A stretch of DNA of 34,969 nucleotides, taken from the NCBI GenBank assembly GCA_027310565.1, contig DAIDAP010000013.1, positions 1 to 34,969 of the forward strand, read 5' to 3'. A program made the position numbers and the translations under genes. The DNA comes from Chloroflexota bacterium (GTDB lineage Bacteria > Chloroflexota > Limnocylindria > P2-11E). The notes beneath the pieces were generated by a model. It had not been told where the DNA came from, did not search any database, and was given only the letters and a program-made list of their open reading frames with translations. Numbering within the stretch: the first letter of the stretch is position 1; each line of letters opens with the position of its first letter. Positions 1-6,692 of this stretch are shown here, piece by piece.

Positions 1-141
1 GAACGGCCGGAACTCGGCCTCGCCCTTGAGCGCGAGGGTCTTGGTGATCGCCGCGGTGAGCGTGGTCTTGCCGTGGTCGATGTGACCGATGGTCCCCACG
101 TTCACGTGCGGCTTGGTGCGCTCGAACTTCTTCTTCGCCAT
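1..141 (-). CDS. tuf: Elongation factor Tu, 5' end (partial)
   Basis: The first 47 codons of EF-Tu, running off the left edge of the window. EF-Tu is the cytosolic GTPase that carries aminoacyl-tRNA to the ribosome. The start [20 protein letters not shown] and the P-loop GHIDHGKT are diagnostic. It starts 29 nt after the fusA stop, behind purine-rich GGGGGTAAGG, so it is probably the last gene of the rpsL-rpsG-fusA-tuf unit. Everything after the first G-domain motif lies outside the window, so completeness cannot be judged. Confidence 0.97.
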   Translation of the reverse strand, partial: MAKKKFERTKPHVNVGTIGHIDHGKTTLTAAITKTLALKGEAEFRPF

Positions 142-170
142 ATCTGCTGCCCTTACCCCCTTCGCTCGCG

Positions 171-2276
171 TTACTTCGTCTTCGTGATCTCGGCCGCCAG
201 GTTCGGCGGCAGGACCTCGTAGTGCGACGGCTCCATCGAGTACGAGCCGCGGCCCTGGGTCATCGACCGCAGGTCCGTGGCGTACCCGAACATCGTCGCG
301 AGCGGCACGTTCGCGGTGATGACGCGCGCGTTGGCGCGCTCCTCCATCCCGCTCACGTGGCCGCGGCGGCTGTTGATGTCGCCGATCACGTCGCCCATGA
401 ACTCGTCGGGCACCGTGACCTCGACCTTCATGATCGGCTCGACGATCACCGGGCCACCCTTCTGGACTGCCTCCTTGAGCGCCATCGAGCCCGCGATCTT
501 GAACGCCATCTCGCTCGAGTCGACCTCGTGCTGCGACCCGTCGACGACGCTCACCTTGAGGTCGACGACCGGGTAGCCCGCGACGACGCCGTTCTCCATG
601 GCCTCGCGCATCCCGGCCTCGATCGCCTTGGCCCACTCCTTCGAGAGCGCGGTCCCCTTGATCGCCCACTCGAACAGGAAGCCCTCGCCGCGCCGGAGCG
701 GCTCGAACTCGGCGATGACGTCGCCCCACTGGCCCTTGCCGCCGGACTGGCGCACGTAGCGGCCCTGCGCCTTCACCGCGCGCGTGATCGCCTCGCGGTA
801 CGCGACCTGCGGCTTGCCGATGTTCGCCGCGACCTTGAACTCGCGCTTCATGCGGTCGACGATCACGTCCAGGTGCAGCTCGCCCATGCCGGCGATGATC
901 GTCTGCCCGGACTCCTCGTCGGTGTGGACGCGGAACGTCGGGTCCTCCTCCGCCAGGCGCGCGAGGGCGAGCGACATCTTCTCCTCGTCCGCCTTCGTCT
1001 TCGGCTCGACCGCGACCTGGATGACCGGCTCGGGGAACTTGATCGTCTCGAGGACGATCGGGTGGTCGGGGTCGGCGAGCGTATCGCCGGTGAAGGTCTG
1101 CTTCAGGCCGACCGCGGCGGCGATGTCGCCCGCGGCGACCATCTCGACCTCCTCGCGGTGGTTCGCGTGCATGAGGAGGATGCGGCCGATGCGCTCCTTG
1201 CGGTCCTTGGTCGTGTTCTGGACCGTGTCGCCCTGGCGGAGCACGCCGGAGTAGACGCGGAAGAACGCGAGCTTGCCGACGAAGGGGTCGGAGGCGATCT
1301 TGAAGGCGAGGGCGCTGAAGGGGGCCTCGTCCTCGGCCTTGCGCACCAGCGTCTCGCCGGTCCTGGGATGGGTCCCCTCGACCGGCGGCACGTCGAGCGG
1401 CGACGGGAGGTAGTGGACGACCGCGTCGAGCATCGGCTGGACGCCCTTGTTGCGCAGCGCCGCGCCGGCGAGCACCGGGACGATCGTCCCGGCGATGGTC
1501 GCCTTGCGCAGCGCGGCGCGGATCTCGTCGGAGGTGATGTGGTGCTCCTCGAGGTAGCGGTGGAGGAGCGCGTCGTCGGTCTCGACGACCTTCTCGACCA
1601 TCGCCTCGCGCGCCGCCTCGGCCGCGGCCCTCATGTCGTCGGGGATCTCCCCCACCACCGGCTCGGCCGGCGTGTCGAGCGGCCAGGTGAGCGCCTTCAT
1701 CTCGACGAGGTCGATGACGCCCTTGAAGCGGTCCTCGCTGCCGATGGGGAGCTGGATGACGCAGGGATTCGCGCCGAGCCGGTCGACGATCATGCCGACG
1801 CAGCGCGCGAAGTCCGCGCCGAGGCGGTCCTGCTTGTTGATGAAGCAGATGCGCGGGACCTTGTACTTGTCGGCCTGGCGCCAGACCGTCTCGGACTGCG
1901 GCTCCACGCCGGCGACGCCGTCGAACACGACGACCGCGCCGTCCAGGACGCGCAGCGAGCGCTCGACCTCCACGGTGAAGTCCACGTGTCCGGGCGTGTC
2001 GATGATGTTGATGCGGTGGTCGCTCCAGAAGCACGTCGTGGCGGCGGCGGTGATGGTGATACCGCGCTCCTGCTCCTGGGGCATCCAATCCATCGTCGCG
2101 GCGCCCTCGTGGACCTCGCCGATCTTGTAGATCTTCTTGGTGTAGAAGAGGATCCGCTCGGTCACGGTCGTCTTCCCCGCGTCGATGTGCGCGATGATGC
2201 CGATGTTGCGGTAGCGCTCGAGCGGGTACTCGCGCGCCACGCCGGCCGTCTTCTGGGTCTTCGGCTCTACTGCCAT
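171..2276 (-). CDS. fusA: Elongation factor G
   Basis: Translocase GTPase of translation, 701 aa, the usual full length. The G-domain motifs appear in order: AHIDAGKTT (P-loop, about residues 25-33), RGITI (switch I), DTPGHVDF (G3) and NKQD (G4; the common form is NKMD). Domains II-V follow and end in EITKTK. The frame is open for 30 more codons upstream, but those would run through rpsG; the ATG of MAVEPKTQ, 13 nt behind the rpsG stop, gives the expected N-terminus leading into [13 protein letters not shown]. It is co-directional with rpsG and tuf and probably co-transcribed. Confidence 0.98.
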   Translation of the reverse strand: MAVEPKTQKTAGVAREYPLERYRNIGIIAHIDAGKTTVTERILFYTKKIYKIGEVHEGAATMDWMPQEQERGITITAAATTCFWSDHRINIIDTPGHVDFTVEVERSLRVLDGAVVVFDGVAGVEPQSETVWRQADKYKVPRICFINKQDRLGADFARCVGMIVDRLGANPCVIQLPIGSEDRFKGVIDLVEMKALTWPLDTPAEPVVGEIPDDMRAAAEAAREAMVEKVVETDDALLHRYLEEHHITSDEIRAALRKATIAGTIVPVLAGAALRNKGVQPMLDAVVHYLPSPLDVPPVEGTHPRTGETLVRKAEDEAPFSALAFKIASDPFVGKLAFFRVYSGVLRQGDTVQNTTKDRKERIGRILLMHANHREEVEMVAAGDIAAAVGLKQTFTGDTLADPDHPIVLETIKFPEPVIQVAVEPKTKADEEKMSLALARLAEEDPTFRVHTDEESGQTIIAGMGELHLDVIVDRMKREFKVAANIGKPQVAYREAITRAVKAQGRYVRQSGGKGQWGDVIAEFEPLRRGEGFLFEWAIKGTALSKEWAKAIEAGMREAMENGVVAGYPVVDLKVSVVDGSQHEVDSSEMAFKIAGSMALKEAVQKGGPVIVEPIMKVEVTVPDEFMGDVIGDINSRRGHVSGMEERANARVITANVPLATMFGYATDLRSMTQGRGSYSMEPSHYEVLPPNLAAEITKTK

Positions 2277-2289
2277 CACTGCCACTTCG

Positions 2290-2760
2290 CTACCACTTGT
2301 AATGGCTGAAGGCCTTGTTGGCCTCGGCCATCTTGTGGGTCTCTTCCTTGCGGCGCACGGCGCCACCCGCGTTGTTCATCGCGTCGACCAGCTCCCCGGC
2401 GAGGCGCTCGGACATCGACTTGCCCGGGCGCTTGCGCGCGGCCTCGATGATCCAGCGCATCGCGAGAGAGCTGCGGCGGTCGGCGCGGATCTCGACCGGG
2501 ACCTGGTACGTCGCGCCACCGACCCGCCGCGGCTTCACCTCGATCAAGGGGGAGGCGTTGCGGATCGCGGTCTCGAAGACCTCGACACCCGGCTTGCGCG
2601 TCGTGTTCTCGGCGAGCGTGAGCGCGCCGTACACGATGCCCTCGGCCGTGGAGCGCTTGCCGCGCTGCATGAGCTTGTTGTTGAACTCGGCGATGGTGAC
2701 GTTGCCGAACTTGCGGTCCGGCACCGTCTTGCGCTCCTGGGGGCGCGCGCGACGCGGCAT
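2290..2760 (-). CDS. rpsG: 30S ribosomal protein S7
   Basis: 156 aa, the normal S7 length. S7 binds the 3' major domain of 16S rRNA and starts assembly of the 30S head. The N-terminal MPRRAR, the central [11 protein letters not shown] segment and the C-terminal [15 protein letters not shown] are typical. Its ATG overlaps the rpsL stop in a TGATG arrangement, with AAGG about 7 nt upstream inside rpsL, so translation is probably coupled to rpsL. Confidence 0.98.
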   Translation of the reverse strand: MPRRARPQERKTVPDRKFGNVTIAEFNNKLMQRGKRSTAEGIVYGALTLAENTTRKPGVEVFETAIRNASPLIEVKPRRVGGATYQVPVEIRADRRSSLAMRWIIEAARKRPGKSMSERLAGELVDAMNNAGGAVRRKEETHKMAEANKAFSHYKW

Positions 2761-3194
2761 CAGGAGGCCTTCTTCTTCGGATTGGGGTTCTTCGCACCGT
2801 AGAGCGAGCGGCCGCGCTTGCGGTCCTTCACCCCGGCGGTGTCGAGCGTGCCGCGGACGATGTGGTACTTCACCGACGGCAGGTCCGGCACCGCGCCGCC
2901 CTCCACCAGGACGACCGAGTGCTCCTGGAGGTTGTGGCCGATGCCGGGGATGTAGGCGGTCACCTCCATGCCGTTCGTGAGGCGGACGCGGGCGATCTTC
3001 CGGAGAGCCGAGTTCGGCTTCTTCGGGGTCATGGTGCGGACGACCGTGCAGACGCCGCGCTTCTGCGGCGCGCCACGCTTCAGGACCGTCTGGCGGCCCT
3101 TGAGCGAGTTCCAGGTGGTCCGGAGGGCCGGGGTGTCCACCTTCTTCTTCTGTAGCTTCCGCGGCTTGCGGATCAGCTGCGCGATCGTCGGCAC
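2760..3194 (-). CDS. rpsL: 30S ribosomal protein S12
   Basis: S12 is the decoding-centre protein of the 30S subunit. The start is most likely the GTG that gives [10 protein letters not shown], matching the family N-terminus; AGGAG lies 11 nt upstream. An in-frame ATG at 3251 would add 19 residues that S12 proteins lack. The 144-aa product is longer than the roughly 124 aa of E. coli S12 because of a ~14-residue insertion between TPALR and PQKRGVCT, as in Bacillus-type and, as I recall, Chloroflexota S12. The conserved [11 protein letters not shown] and [12 protein letters not shown] segments are intact. Any promoter must lie in 3195-3370; I found no convincing -35/-10 there. Confidence 0.95.
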   Translation of the reverse strand: MPTIAQLIRKPRKLQKKKVDTPALRTTWNSLKGRQTVLKRGAPQKRGVCTVVRTMTPKKPNSALRKIARVRLTNGMEVTAYIPGIGHNLQEHSVVLVEGGAVPDLPSVKYHIVRGTLDTAGVKDRKRGRSLYGAKNPNPKKKAS

Positions 3195-3370
3195 GGTCTT
3201 CCCTACTCCTGTCGCTTTCGTCTGGGTTCGGCCCAGCGCGCGCGAACGCATCCGGACGTGTCCTTGTGTGTCTTCGCTTGGACTCCCCCGACCGGGAAGC
3301 CGCCCCCTGGAGGGTCGGTCCCCGGGCGCAGCGCGGCCGCCGTCACAAGATCGCGACTGGGCCGATGCGC

Positions 3371-3394
3371 GAAAACAGCCGCCCGAAGGCGGCT
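3371..3394 (-). terminator. UUCG-loop hairpin upstream of rpsL
   Basis: A perfect 7-bp stem (AGCCGCC/GGCGGCT) closes a TTCG tetraloop when read on the minus strand and is followed by GTTTTCG. It resembles a short intrinsic terminator for a minus-strand transcript entering from the right. No intact minus-strand gene now lies just upstream (3.4-6.3 kb is plus-strand), so it may be a leftover of an older rpoC-rpsL junction. The U-tract is only four residues. Confidence 0.5.
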
Positions 3395-3455
3395 ATTCGC
3401 CTCGAAAGACGCCAAACGTGAGTGTACGGACCCCGATGGCGGGCGGTCAACTGAG

Positions 3456-3700
3456 GTGGCGCCGGAGGCGCGGCGGCGAGCGCCGGCGTTCGGCCGCGGA
3501 CCGCCCGCAAGGCGGCGCCGCACTTCCCCGCGCCTGACCGAGCTCGTCAGACGCTACCTCGTCGCCAAAGAGGCGTCCGGCCGCTCCCCGGCGACCGTCG
3601 ACTGCTACCGCGTGCGGCTTGCGCGGCTCGTCGCGCGCCTCGGCGACCGGCCCCTCACGCGGATCCGGGCCGACGACCTCCGCGCCTGGCTCCTCACGAT
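3456..3700 (+). pseudogene. Tyrosine recombinase, N-terminal stump
   Basis: The frame encodes an arginine-rich lead and then LTELVRRYLVAKEASGRSPA, continuing with TVDCYRVRLARLVARLGDRP and ending in the TRIRADDLRAWLL helix. This is the core-binding (SAM-like) N-terminal domain of phage-type integrases. It stops being integrase-like at about 3697; no catalytic domain with the R...HxxR...Y residues follows in any frame nearby. The GTG at 3456 is a possible start but is not certain. The high G+C matches the host side, and the break coincides with the shift to lower-G+C island DNA. It is probably the remnant of the element's own integrase or of an older one. Confidence 0.7.
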
Positions 3701-3847
3701 CTGTTCAAACTGCTCGCTGGCACTGGGCTTACTTGGGAAACCGACCATCAACTTCGCTGGCGTCTCAACTGGCTACAGGGCTCGGGCGCGATCGCCCGTG
3801 TCGGCTCGACGTACGTACGCGTGCCTCCGGACCATGCGCAAGCATAA
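3698..3847 (+). pseudogene. 3' stump of an unidentified gene (winged-helix-like tail)
   Basis: Immediately after the recombinase stump, in another frame, a run of about 49 codons ends with TAA. The peptide contains DLFKLLAGTGLTWETDHQL and then NWLQGSGAIARVGSTYVRVP, which looks like a folded C-terminal domain of winged-helix type (helices followed by a beta-hairpin wing). It has no start codon or ribosome site of its own; the left part of the gene seems to have been deleted when it was joined to the recombinase fragment. The parent gene is not recognised; a restriction or defence protein is a guess from context. From 3848 to 3994 I see no gene, only the likely promoter region of the next one. 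Confidence 0.45.
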
Positions 3848-3994
3848 GCCGTATGTATATAGACCAGAGCGACTCGGTGCTGTACCGCCGGCGCGCCCGG
3901 CCACTCCTCCCACGGAGTATTGCGAACGCCAGAAAGTTTACTCCCGCATTCGCTAACCTTGCCCGCGAAACGACGGTTCCCGGGCGAGGTGCAA

Positions 3995-4810
3995 GTGCCC
4001 CGGCCACTCAGCGTCAACGCCATCGATAGGCTTGGAGAGAGACTGGCGTCCAACAGCGGGAGTGCCGACGATCTCGAACGATTCGACGAATTGCGAATGT
4101 ATTACTTCGGACTCGGCATAGTGGCAGCGGACCGTGTAAGTCAGTGCGTCGGCATAGCTCCAACTTGGCGACTCAAGGATCGCGAACACACGCTCTACAA
4201 GGTAAGAAAGCTGAGAACGAAGCTCAGCCGAATGCAGGATCTGGTGGGACTCAGGATACCGAGCGACGGCGTGGAGACGCTAGCGCAGCAGGACGCCCTT
4301 GTCGAGGCGATAAGGGCGTGCTTCAAGGTGGCAGAGGTCGTCGATCGACGAGAGAAGCCAACACATGGGTATAGAGCTGTTCATATCATAGTCAAAGTTG
4401 ACGGCTGTGACGTTGAGATTCAGGTCCGAACCTCCCTTCAGGAGCTGTGGGCGCAGGCGATGGACAAACTCGCCGACCTTTTTGGTCGCGCGATCCATTA
4501 CGGCGAGATCCCAGATGATGTCGGTGATTCAGCGCGAAGGGCTGCGCTCAAGGGGTTGCTCGATGCTGCCGGCAGCGCCTCCCTGTCGCTCGGTGAATTC
4601 GAACAGCAGGAGCGATTGCTGCTAGAGGCGCAAAGGACGCAGCAGCGGCTCCACACCGCTCAGGCCAGCGTCAGCACCAAGGAGCGACTGGCCGAGCTGG
4701 ACCGGGAGCTGGAGCGCCTCCATCTGCGCCTCGAGCAGCGGCGGGTGGCCTTGAGACGCGCATTCACCGAACTCAAAGGGCGCGCACACAGCCTGGGCGA
4801 ACCGGCATGA
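3995..4810 (+). CDS. RelA/SpoT-domain small alarmone synthetase-like protein, candidate toxin
   Basis: About 271 aa with a single RelA_SpoT synthetase domain, no HD hydrolase, no TGS and no ACT domain. Visible motifs, from this start: LKDREHTLYKVRKL (ATP-binding K/R region, about 60-74), DLVGLRI (82-88), HGYRAVHI (124-131) and VEIQVRT (140-146); these are the residues expected of an active pyrophosphokinase. The C-terminal third is a charged, heptad-like helix rich in L, E, Q and R. Family members make (p)ppGpp or, as toxSAS enzymes, (p)ppApp or pyrophosphorylated tRNA. The GTG at 3995 has GGGCGAGG about 6 nt upstream; TTG 3920 and GTG 3989 are in-frame alternatives. It overlaps the next small gene by ATGA, which suggests a toxin-antitoxin pair. 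The toxin role is inference. Confidence 0.8.
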   Translation: MPRPLSVNAIDRLGERLASNSGSADDLERFDELRMYYFGLGIVAADRVSQCVGIAPTWRLKDREHTLYKVRKLRTKLSRMQDLVGLRIPSDGVETLAQQDALVEAIRACFKVAEVVDRREKPTHGYRAVHIIVKVDGCDVEIQVRTSLQELWAQAMDKLADLFGRAIHYGEIPDDVGDSARRAALKGLLDAAGSASLSLGEFEQQERLLLEAQRTQQRLHTAQASVSTKERLAELDRELERLHLRLEQRRVALRRAFTELKGRAHSLGEPA

Positions 4811-5055
4811 AGTACTACCTCATCCTGTACGACCGAAAGGCCGGTCAAATCGTCGGGGCCCCCAAGGAATTCTCAGAAGAGAGTCAGGCTGACGCTCTTC
4901 AAGAACGCTTCCTCCGAGAGCGAGAGGCGGTACCAGGGGTGGAGGTGATGCTTCTGGCTGCCGAATCGCTCGCGGTCCTCAAGACGACGCATGCGCGCTA
5001 CTTCTTCGATTTGGACCATCTCGCTTCACCTAAGGATGAGCGGTCACGTGAGTGA
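4807..5055 (+). CDS. 82-aa protein coupled to the RelA-like gene, candidate antitoxin
   Basis: It starts inside the stop of the RelA-like gene (ATGA), so the two are translationally coupled. The protein begins MKYYLILYDRKAG and contains LQERFLRERE and THARYFFDLDHL; it looks like a small alpha/beta protein with no signal peptide or membrane segment. I believe similar small proteins follow RelA/SpoT-domain genes in actinomycetes, but this is memory only. An antitoxin for a toxSAS enzyme is the most economical reading; an accessory or regulatory subunit is also possible. No catalytic motif is visible. Confidence 0.7.
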   Translation: MKYYLILYDRKAGQIVGAPKEFSEESQADALQERFLREREAVPGVEVMLLAAESLAVLKTTHARYFFDLDHLASPKDERSRE

Positions 5056-5296
5056 GCGGCGGTCTACGCGCTTAGGGACAGCGGCGTCGCGAGCATCCAT
5101 CCTCATCACGACGACAGAGGCGGCGCGGATCCTACTCGTTACCCCTGCACGCGTGCGACAGCTCGCAGGTCAGGGGCGCCTAAAAGGTGTTCGACACGGC
5201 CGGGCATGGGCGTTTGACCGCGCGAAGACCAGAGCGTTCGCCAAATTGCCGCGAACACGAACTGGACGGCCGAATAAATCCTTGCGTAATCGTTAG
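5036..5296 (+). CDS. Small helix-turn-helix (excisionase/MerR-type) protein
   Basis: About 86 aa. The core ITTTEAARILLVTPARVRQL followed by AGQGRLKGVRHGRAWAFDRA is the HTH_17 type found in excisionases and small MerR-like regulators: helix-turn-helix, then a short wing that ends in the WxFxR pattern. A basic tail (RTRTGRPNKS) follows. The ATG at 5036 and the GTG at 5048 are both possible; GTG has AAGGA about 11 nt upstream. It overlaps the end of the 82-aa gene and ends 15 nt before the methyltransferase, so it may belong to either unit. Possible roles are control of the methyltransferase or a recombination directionality factor of the island; neither is shown. Confidence 0.7.
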   Translation: MSGHVSERRSTRLGTAASRASILITTTEAARILLVTPARVRQLAGQGRLKGVRHGRAWAFDRAKTRAFAKLPRTRTGRPNKSLRNR

Positions 5297-5311
5297 GACT
5301 TAACTAAACTG

Positions 5312-6367
5312 ATGTCCGTGCCCTCAAGAGCGCTGACGAAGGCGTATTCAACGAAGCTCGGCGCTGCGTACGTGGGCAATGGTCTCGATCTTCTTCGATC
5401 GTTGAGGCCAGCGAGTGTCGCCTTGGTGCTGACCTCCCCGCCGTTCGCGCTTACGCGGCCCAAAGCCTACGGTAACGAGGGCATCGATGACTACATCAAG
5501 TGGTTCATGCCATTCTCTCGCCTCATTTACCGCGTTCTCAAGCCGAATGGGAGCTTCGTTCTCGACCTTGGTGGTTCATGGGTACCGGGTCGGCCGATTC
5601 GAAACGTCTATCAGTTTCAGCTTCTACTGGAGCTCGTCCAGGCTCGTTCTCATCGCTTTGTGTTGGCCGAGGAGTTCTATTGGCTCAATCGGGCTAGATT
5701 ACCCGGGCCGATCGAGTGGGTGAACGTGCAGCGAATCCGCGTCACCGATGCGGTGAATGTGGTTTGGTGGTTGGCAAAGACCGACCGACCTTTCGCGGAT
5801 AACACCGCGGTGTTGCGCCCCTACTCGCCAAGCCAGCTCAAACTCTTCGAGACGGGCTACAACTCAGGTGCGCGCCCGTCAGAGTGGAATATCGGCCGCA
5901 CAAGCTTCTCACGCGACAACGGCGGCAGCATCCCGTCTAATTTCATACGTGGCGACGACGACGGTGAGGCCGAATACGGCTACCCCGCGACACTCGCGCC
6001 ACAACCGACAAACCTCTTGGCGGGGTCTAACACTGCGTCACGCGACCCATACTTGAAGGCTTGCCGGGAACTCGGGCTAACGATCCACCCGGCACGGTTT
6101 CCAGTTCACTTCGCCAGCTTCTTTGTCCGATTCTTGACGCGCGAGAACGACGTCGTTGTGGATCCGTTCGCTGGCAGCAACACGACGGGCTGGGCCGCGC
6201 AACTGAGCGGGCGTCGGTGGCGCGCGGCCGACCTGGACCGGGACTACGTCGCCGGATCGGCGGCACGTTTCGGATTGGATCCAACACTTGTCCTACGCAA
6301 GAGTCAGGCAAGTCCTGGCGTCAGGTTGACTCCGACGTCCGCGAGGCCATTGCGAAGAGGTCGGTAA
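5312..6367 (+). CDS. PvuII-family DNA N4-cytosine methyltransferase
   Basis: 351 aa, complete. Motif order is that of beta-class amino-methyltransferases: catalytic motif IV TSPPFALTRPKAYGN near residues 41-55, then YRVLKPNGSFVLDLGGSW, the target-recognition region with AEEFYWLNRARLPGP, and finally the SAM-binding motif I DPFAGSNTTG near residues 291-300. The SPPF form and the almost linear match to the M.PvuII layout (IHPARFPVHFASFFVRFLT before motif I) indicate an m4C enzyme, possibly for CAGCTG; the target is inference. No PvuII-like endonuclease or Xre-type C-protein lies beside it. Its 3' end overlaps the convergent 123-aa gene by 47 nt. It may be an orphan, or may provide self-marking for the neighbouring helicase/ATPase operon. 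Confidence 0.88.
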   Translation: MSVPSRALTKAYSTKLGAAYVGNGLDLLRSLRPASVALVLTSPPFALTRPKAYGNEGIDDYIKWFMPFSRLIYRVLKPNGSFVLDLGGSWVPGRPIRNVYQFQLLLELVQARSHRFVLAEEFYWLNRARLPGPIEWVNVQRIRVTDAVNVVWWLAKTDRPFADNTAVLRPYSPSQLKLFETGYNSGARPSEWNIGRTSFSRDNGGSIPSNFIRGDDDGEAEYGYPATLAPQPTNLLAGSNTASRDPYLKACRELGLTIHPARFPVHFASFFVRFLTRENDVVVDPFAGSNTTGWAAQLSGRRWRAADLDRDYVAGSAARFGLDPTLVLRKSQASPGVRLTPTSARPLRRGR

Positions 6368-6692
6368 ACCGAAGCTGATCGTTATCGTGAAGTCTGCCAA
6401 TCTCCGCTACTCCCGCTTCGGCCAGTCGCTCCGCAATTTCGTAGGGGGTCCCAGGCTCGTTCGGGTATAGCTCAAGGATCACGTTGCGTATCGTGCCGTC
6501 TCCATCGAACGAGCCCACGTTCAGGAATGTCTTCATTCGGATGCCGCGCTCAGCAATGACTCCCGATGCGATAGCGAGTCCGATTCCCAAGCGAAAGCCG
6601 TCACGCATTTCGCCGATCAGCCCTTCCTCCTTCAAACTTTGAAGGATCTCCTGACTGCGATCTGAGTATCGAATGGTCATGTTCTCGTCCAT
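6321..6692 (-). CDS. 123-aa protein, last gene of helicase/DndD-like operon
   Basis: Its ATG overlaps the ATPase stop (TGATG), so it is coupled to it; a GTG one codon earlier is an alternative. The N-terminal part, MTIRYSDRSQEILQSLKEEG then FRLGIGLAIASGVI, suggests a helical DNA-binding fold with loose resemblance to DndE (a short protein with a Ser-rich start, an LK motif and an R-x-G/A helix). The second half has DGDGTIRNVILELYP and a final helical part, ending AMASRTSEST. I do not recognise it with certainty. As a small subunit encoded next to an SMC-like ATPase it probably binds DNA or the ATPase. Its 3' end overlaps the convergent methyltransferase gene. Confidence 0.7.
   Translation of the reverse strand: MDENMTIRYSDRSQEILQSLKEEGLIGEMRDGFRLGIGLAIASGVIAERGIRMKTFLNVGSFDGDGTIRNVILELYPNEPGTPYEIAERLAEAGVAEIGRLHDNDQLRFTDLFAMASRTSEST

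Noticed and set aside
222-2309. 695-codon plus-strand frame over fusA
   Set aside because: Antisense shadow of fusA with no protein-family features.
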